Assembly: GCA_019634615.1 (NCBI GenBank)
Contig: JAHCAZ010000006.1
Location: 1-64,000, forward strand
Source: Opitutaceae bacterium
GTDB lineage: Bacteria; Verrucomicrobiota; Verrucomicrobiia; Opitutales; Opitutaceae
Reading direction: 5' to 3'
DNA length: 64,000 bases
Below are positions 60,005-64,000 of this stretch, piece by piece; within the stretch, counting starts at the first letter, position 1, and every line of letters starts with the position of its first letter. The notes beneath the pieces were generated by a model that worked only from the letters and a program-made list of their open reading frames with translations, did no database searches and had not been told where the DNA came from. Position numbers and translations under genes: made by a program.

Positions 60005-61240
60005 ATGAGCAGCGAAATCTTATCCGTCCTGGAATACATGGAGAAAGAAAAGGGCATTGGCCGCGCGGACATGATTGCGACCATCGCCAACGCACTTAAA
60101 ACCGCGGCCCAGAAGGGGGTTAACTCCGGTCAGGAGCTCAAGATCGAGATCAATCCCAAGAACGGCCAGCTCCACGCCTGGGCCCTGCTCAAGGTGGTCG
60201 ATTCCGTCAGCAATCCCAAGACCGAGATCCATGTCGAGAAAGCCCAGGCCCTGAAGCCCGGTGCCGTATTAGGAGAAATGCTGGAGCGGGAGATCGATCC
60301 CTCGACCCTGGGTCGGATCGCCGCCCAGACGGCCCGGCAGGCCGTCATGCAGCGCCTGCGCCAATTCGAGAAGGACCGGATCTACGACGACTTCAAGGAC
60401 CAGGTCGGCAACATCGTCACCGGCACCGTCCGCCGCCGCGAGCGCAACGACCTTTACATCGACTTGGGCAAGGCCGAGGCCGTCATGCCTGGCAAGGAAC
60501 AGGTCCCGGCCGAGGAATACCAGCCCGGTGAGCGCATCCGCTGTCTCTTGCTCTCGATCGACTCCTCGCCGCGCGGCCCGGAGATCATCCTCAGCCGCGC
60601 GAGCCCCAAGTTCGTCCGCCGCCTGTTCGAGCTCGAGGTCACGGAGATCGCCGATGGCACCGTGAAGATCGAGGCCTTCGCGCGCGAGCCCGGCTATCGC
60701 ACCAAGATCGCGGTCACGAGCGCGGATCCGAAGGTGGACCCGGTCGGCGCCTGCGTCGGTGCCCGCGGTGCCCGCGTCAAGACCATCGTCCGCGAGCTCG
60801 GCGGCGAGAAGATCGACATCATCCGTTATTTTGCCGACCCGAAGGAAATGATCATCGAGGCGCTCAAGCCCGCGGTGCCGCGCGAGATCATCATCAACGA
60901 GAAGGACCACCGCATTCTGCTCAAGGTCGCGACCGACGATCTCGCCGTGGCCATCGGCCGCAAGGGCCAGAACGCCCGGCTCACGTCCCGCCTCATCGGC
61001 TGGCGCCTCGACATCGAGGAGTTCAAGGCCATGGGCGACAACCCGCGCCAGACGGCGATCGATTCCCTCGTCAAGGCCTTCGCCGTCGACGAGACCGTCG
61101 CCAGCCGCCTGGTCGACATGGGCATCAATTCGCCGGCGGCCTTCCAAGGCGTCGAGGCCAGTGACCTCGTCGAGGCCGGTTTCGCGCCCGAGGATGCCGA
61201 CGCGATCATTGCTCGCGTCAATCAGTCACAATCCCAATAA
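60005..61240 (+). CDS. nusA: Transcription termination/antitermination factor NusA
   Basis: The 411-residue protein has an N-terminal RNA-polymerase-binding domain, an S1 domain ([18 protein letters not shown], about 139-156), two KH domains ([14 protein letters not shown] and [15 protein letters not shown]) and a short C-terminal helical extension ([12 protein letters not shown]). It lacks the second acidic repeat of the 495-residue E. coli protein. No Shine-Dalgarno is seen: the ATG follows the leader terminator. rimP is not upstream. Confidence 0.96.
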   Translation: MSSEILSVLEYMEKEKGIGRADMIATIANALKTAAQKGVNSGQELKIEINPKNGQLHAWALLKVVDSVSNPKTEIHVEKAQALKPGAVLGEMLEREIDPSTLGRIAAQTARQAVMQRLRQFEKDRIYDDFKDQVGNIVTGTVRRRERNDLYIDLGKAEAVMPGKEQVPAEEYQPGERIRCLLLSIDSSPRGPEIILSRASPKFVRRLFELEVTEIADGTVKIEAFAREPGYRTKIAVTSADPKVDPVGACVGARGARVKTIVRELGGEKIDIIRYFADPKEMIIEALKPAVPREIIINEKDHRILLKVATDDLAVAIGRKGQNARLTSRLIGWRLDIEEFKAMGDNPRQTAIDSLVKAFAVDETVASRLVDMGINSPAAFQGVEASDLVEAGFAPEDADAIIARVNQSQSQ

Positions 61241-61264
61241 TTTCCCGTTCTAACCGGTAACTGC

Positions 61265-63775
61265 ATGAGTATTCGCATCCACAAGCTCGCCGAGGAACTC
61301 GGCATGGACAACAAGGAGATGCTCGCGCTGCTGAAGGAGCGCAAGATCATCGCCGCGGATGTGAAGTCGGTCTCGAGCACGGTTGACAACATCAACGCCG
61401 CGGCGTTGCGCGAGGAGTTCACCGCCAAGCGCTCGGCCGCGGCTTCCGCCCCGGGCGAGCCCTCCGCCCCGGCCGCGGCGCCCGAGGCGGCGCCGGTCCC
61501 GACCGGTGAGGCCCCGGCGGTGCCGTCCCGCGTGCACCTGCCCGCGGGTGCCTTTGTCAAGACCAAGCAGGACATCGAGCGTGAGCGCGAGCAGGCCGCC
61601 GCGGCCAAGGCGGCGGCGCTGAAGGCCGCGTCCGTCGCCCCGGTGGTGCCGCCAGCCCCGCCGCGTCCGGCCCCCGTGGCGCCCCCGCACAAGTCTCCTG
61701 CGACCCCGCCGCCGTTGCCCCGCCCGGTTGCGCCGGTCATTTCGCGTCCCGCGCCGGTCTCGGCACCGGCCCCGACGCCCGCCCCGATCCCGGTGCCGCG
61801 GGCCAGCGTCCCGCCGCCGCCGCCCGTCGCCGCGAAGAGCCCGGCGGCCGTGCCGCCGCCCCCGCCGCCGGTCTCAGCCCCGCCCCCGGTGCTGCGCATG
61901 TCGCCGCCGCGTCCCCCCGGTTCCGCTCCCGCCCCGGTCCCGACGCCGGTGGCCCCGGCCGCCGCGCCGACCGCGGAAAGTGGCGAGGTCAAAATCATCC
62001 AGATCAAGCCGCCCATCATCGTCCGCGACTTCGCGATCGCGCTGGGCCTGCGGCCCTTCAAGCTCATCTCCGAGCTCAACCAGGCGGGCGGCTTTGCCTC
62101 GATGAACACCGCCATCGATGAGGCGGTCGCGGTCAAGGTGGCGGAGAAGCACGGTTTCCTCCTCGAGATCAAGCACCGCGGCGAGGCCCAGAAGGCCCCG
62201 GTGGCGGTCGACAAGGACCAGAAGCGCAAGCAGGCCGAGGAAGAGGAGGCGCGCAACCTCGCGCCGCGCCCGCCGGTCGTCTGCATCCTCGGCCACGTCG
62301 ACCACGGCAAGACCTCGTTGCTCGACGCCATCCGCAAGGCCAACGTCGCGGCCGGCGAGGCCGGCGGCATCACCCAGCACATCGGCGCGTACCAGATCGA
62401 GTACGACAAGCGCAAGATCACCTTCCTCGACACCCCGGGCCACGCCGCCTTCACGAAGATGCGCGCCCGCGGCGCCCATGTCACCGACATCGCGGTCCTC
62501 GTGGTCGCGGCGGACGACGGCTTCATGCCGCAGACCGACGAGGCGCTGAAGCATGCCCAGAACGCCAAGGTCGCGCTCATCGTCGCGGTCAACAAGATGG
62601 ACGTGAAGGGCGCCAACCTTGACCAGGTGAAGACCCAGATGCAGCAGCGCAACATCGCGCCGGAAGACTGGGGCGGCGAGACCATCACCGTGCCGGTCTC
62701 GGCCATCAAGGGCGACGGCATCAGCAACTTGATCGAGATGATCCTCCTGCAGGCCGACGTGCTCGAGCTCAAGGCCAACCCGAAGGCCGAGGCCAGCGGC
62801 ATCATCATCGAGTCCGAGATCGACTTCGGCCGCGGCCCCATGGCCACGGTCATCGTCCAGCGCGGCACGCTCCGCGTCGGCGACGCCATCGTCAGCGGCC
62901 AGTATTACGCCCGGGTCCGCGCCATGTACGACGACCAGGGCAACAACCTCAAGGAGGCGCCCCCGGCCACCCCGGTGCGCGTCATCGGCTGGTCCGGCAC
63001 GCCCGAGAGCGGCGCGACCTTCAAGGTCGTGAAGAACATCCGCACCGCCGAGGGGCTCGCCGAGGAGGAGCAGCTGCGCCTCAAGCAGGTGGTCATCACC
63101 GCCGACGCCGCCCCCAAGGAGGTCTCCGTCGAGCAGCTCTTCGCCAACATCGCCGCCACGCAGGCCAAGGTCCTCAAGGTCATCGTCAAGACCGACGTCT
63201 TCGGCTCCGCCGAGGCGCTCCGCAACGTCCTCGAGGGCATCAAGAGCACCAAGGTCTCGCTGGAGATCGTCTCCACCGACGTCGGCCTCGTGACCAAGAA
63301 CGACGTCCTCATGGCCAGCGCCGCCGGCGCCGTGATCCTCGGTTTCCACACGAAGCTCGAGAACGGCGTCACGCCGCTCGCCAAGCACCACAAGGTGCGC
63401 ATCGAGACCTTCGACATCATCTACGAGCTCGGCGACAAGGTCCGCGAGATGATGGCCGATCTGCTCGATCCCGACCTCAAGGAGGTCAAGCTCGGCGGCG
63501 CCGAGGTGCGCGCGGTCTTCCCGCTCGCCAAGGGCTTCGTCGCCGGCTGCCTCGTCACCGAGGGCAAGATCACCCGCAACGCCTCGGCCCGCCTCCGCCG
63601 CAAGAAGGAGATCGTGCACGAGGGCAAGATTCTCACCCTCAAGCGCTTCAAGGACGACGCCAACGAGGTTCGCGCCGGCCTGGAGTGCGGCATCAAGCTC
63701 GACGATTTCAACGGCTACGAGGTCGGCGACGTCATCGAGGTTTACGAGATTCAGAAAGTCCGCGCGACGCTCTGA
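61265..63775 (+). CDS. infB: Translation initiation factor IF-2
   Basis: The 836-residue GTPase positions initiator tRNA on the ribosome. The IF2N domain is at residues 1-55, a Pro/Ala-rich linker at about 60-245, a second IF2N-like segment near 250-310, and the G domain starts near 340 with [20 protein letters not shown] and SAIKG. Two beta-barrel domains and the IF2-C fMet-tRNA-binding domain follow. It is 24 bases after nusA. Confidence 0.98.
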   Translation: MSIRIHKLAEELGMDNKEMLALLKERKIIAADVKSVSSTVDNINAAALREEFTAKRSAAASAPGEPSAPAAAPEAAPVPTGEAPAVPSRVHLPAGAFVKTKQDIEREREQAAAAKAAALKAASVAPVVPPAPPRPAPVAPPHKSPATPPPLPRPVAPVISRPAPVSAPAPTPAPIPVPRASVPPPPPVAAKSPAAVPPPPPPVSAPPPVLRMSPPRPPGSAPAPVPTPVAPAAAPTAESGEVKIIQIKPPIIVRDFAIALGLRPFKLISELNQAGGFASMNTAIDEAVAVKVAEKHGFLLEIKHRGEAQKAPVAVDKDQKRKQAEEEEARNLAPRPPVVCILGHVDHGKTSLLDAIRKANVAAGEAGGITQHIGAYQIEYDKRKITFLDTPGHAAFTKMRARGAHVTDIAVLVVAADDGFMPQTDEALKHAQNAKVALIVAVNKMDVKGANLDQVKTQMQQRNIAPEDWGGETITVPVSAIKGDGISNLIEMILLQADVLELKANPKAEASGIIIESEIDFGRGPMATVIVQRGTLRVGDAIVSGQYYARVRAMYDDQGNNLKEAPPATPVRVIGWSGTPESGATFKVVKNIRTAEGLAEEEQLRLKQVVITADAAPKEVSVEQLFANIAATQAKVLKVIVKTDVFGSAEALRNVLEGIKSTKVSLEIVSTDVGLVTKNDVLMASAAGAVILGFHTKLENGVTPLAKHHKVRIETFDIIYELGDKVREMMADLLDPDLKEVKLGGAEVRAVFPLAKGFVAGCLVTEGKITRNASARLRRKKEIVHEGKILTLKRFKDDANEVRAGLECGIKLDDFNGYEVGDVIEVYEIQKVRATL

Positions 63776-63825
63776 GCCGCCGGTTTGCCGGGGGCCCGGA
63801 GGGTCGTTCTGTTTCCAATCAAGCC

Positions 63826-64000
63826 ATGAGCAACCGCACGCTGAGGGTTAACGAGCTGATCCAGCGCGAGCTCGGCGACATCCTGCACCGGGATTACCAG
63901 AGCGAGGCCGTGGCCATCACCATCACCGAGGTGCGCGTCGCGCCGGATCTTCGCGACGGCCGCGTCTTCGTGTCGATCGTGGGCGATGACGCCACCGTGC
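63826..64000 (+). CDS. rbfA: Ribosome-binding factor A (partial, 3' end outside window)
   Basis: The first 58 codons are present (MSNRTLRVNELIQRELGDIL, then TEVRVAPDLRDGRVFVSIVG), typical of RbfA, which helps 30S maturation. It follows infB by 50 bases, the usual gene order. The gene runs off the end of the window. Confidence 0.93.
   Translation, partial: MSNRTLRVNELIQRELGDILHRDYQSEAVAITITEVRVAPDLRDGRVFVSIVGDDATV

Noticed and set aside
61874..63619. A 581-codon minus-strand frame opposite infB.
   Set aside because: Repetitive acidic Leu/Gly/Asp product, produced by codon bias of infB on the other strand.

Overview
The window is 64 kb of GC-rich, tightly packed bacterial chromosome. The gene content suggests a Verrucomicrobiota member of the Opitutaceae type. 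This is an inference from the Ala-rich proteins, the GH78, MocA and xylose-isomerase-like sugar genes, the CHASE2/FecR signalling genes, the TonB receptor with a YELPVFTT-like N-terminal segment, DUF2851 next to nusA-infB-rbfA, and several families of intergenic hairpin repeats. I see no phage, transposase, CRISPR array or rRNA.

Layout. 103-5377: cytoplasmic alpha-L-rhamnosidase, SDR epimerase, mannose-1-phosphate guanylyltransferase, tRNA-Phe and its terminator. 5466-14491: RidA, then a GntR/LacI-type regulator divergent from a six-gene operon whose genes all overlap by 4 bp (DapA-like lyase, two paralogous Cys proteins, a secreted helical-repeat protein, a sugar-binding protein and a TIM-barrel hydrolase), facing an altronate/galactarate dehydratase. 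14521-22730: SNF2 helicase, ECF sigma plus anti-sigma, a candidate pseudoknot RNA, a transglycosylase-like protein, and a CHASE2 adenylate cyclase beside a FecR-domain protein with a long Ala-rich tail. 22785-31587: housekeeping genes (HAD phosphatase, prfA-prmC, tail-specific protease, rhomboid, ferredoxin, M3 oligopeptidase). 31591-42712: sugar and glycoside catabolism under two AraC regulators, ending with galM. 42859-44181: stand-alone ACT-domain protein and a DUF3445 protein. 44370-49823: partial leucine/acyclic-terpene-type acyl-CoA cluster. 50019-58083: TonB receptor; a compact pantothenate/CoA operon (panB-panC-coaBC-coaX-panD); then a small cassette with a pterin dehydratase, a PanD paralogue that has lost its active site, and a LuxR-type regulator. 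58490-64000: tRNA-Ser, DUF2851, then nusA-infB-rbfA (rbfA cut by the window end).

How the genes work together. The CoA operon covers ketopantoate to phosphopantothenoylcysteine decarboxylation, including beta-alanine supply, and lacks only panE, coaD and coaE. The sugar-acid dehydratase and DapA-like lyase could be successive steps of one pathway. The nusA leader has a promoter-like sequence, a competing hairpin and an intrinsic terminator just before the gene, which would suit autoregulation.

The most unusual items are the PanD pseudoenzyme, the pseudoknot upstream of the transglycosylase gene, the nusA attenuator, the paired YCxHC proteins, and at least three families of intergenic inverted repeats. 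All calls come from reading the sequence; no database search was possible.
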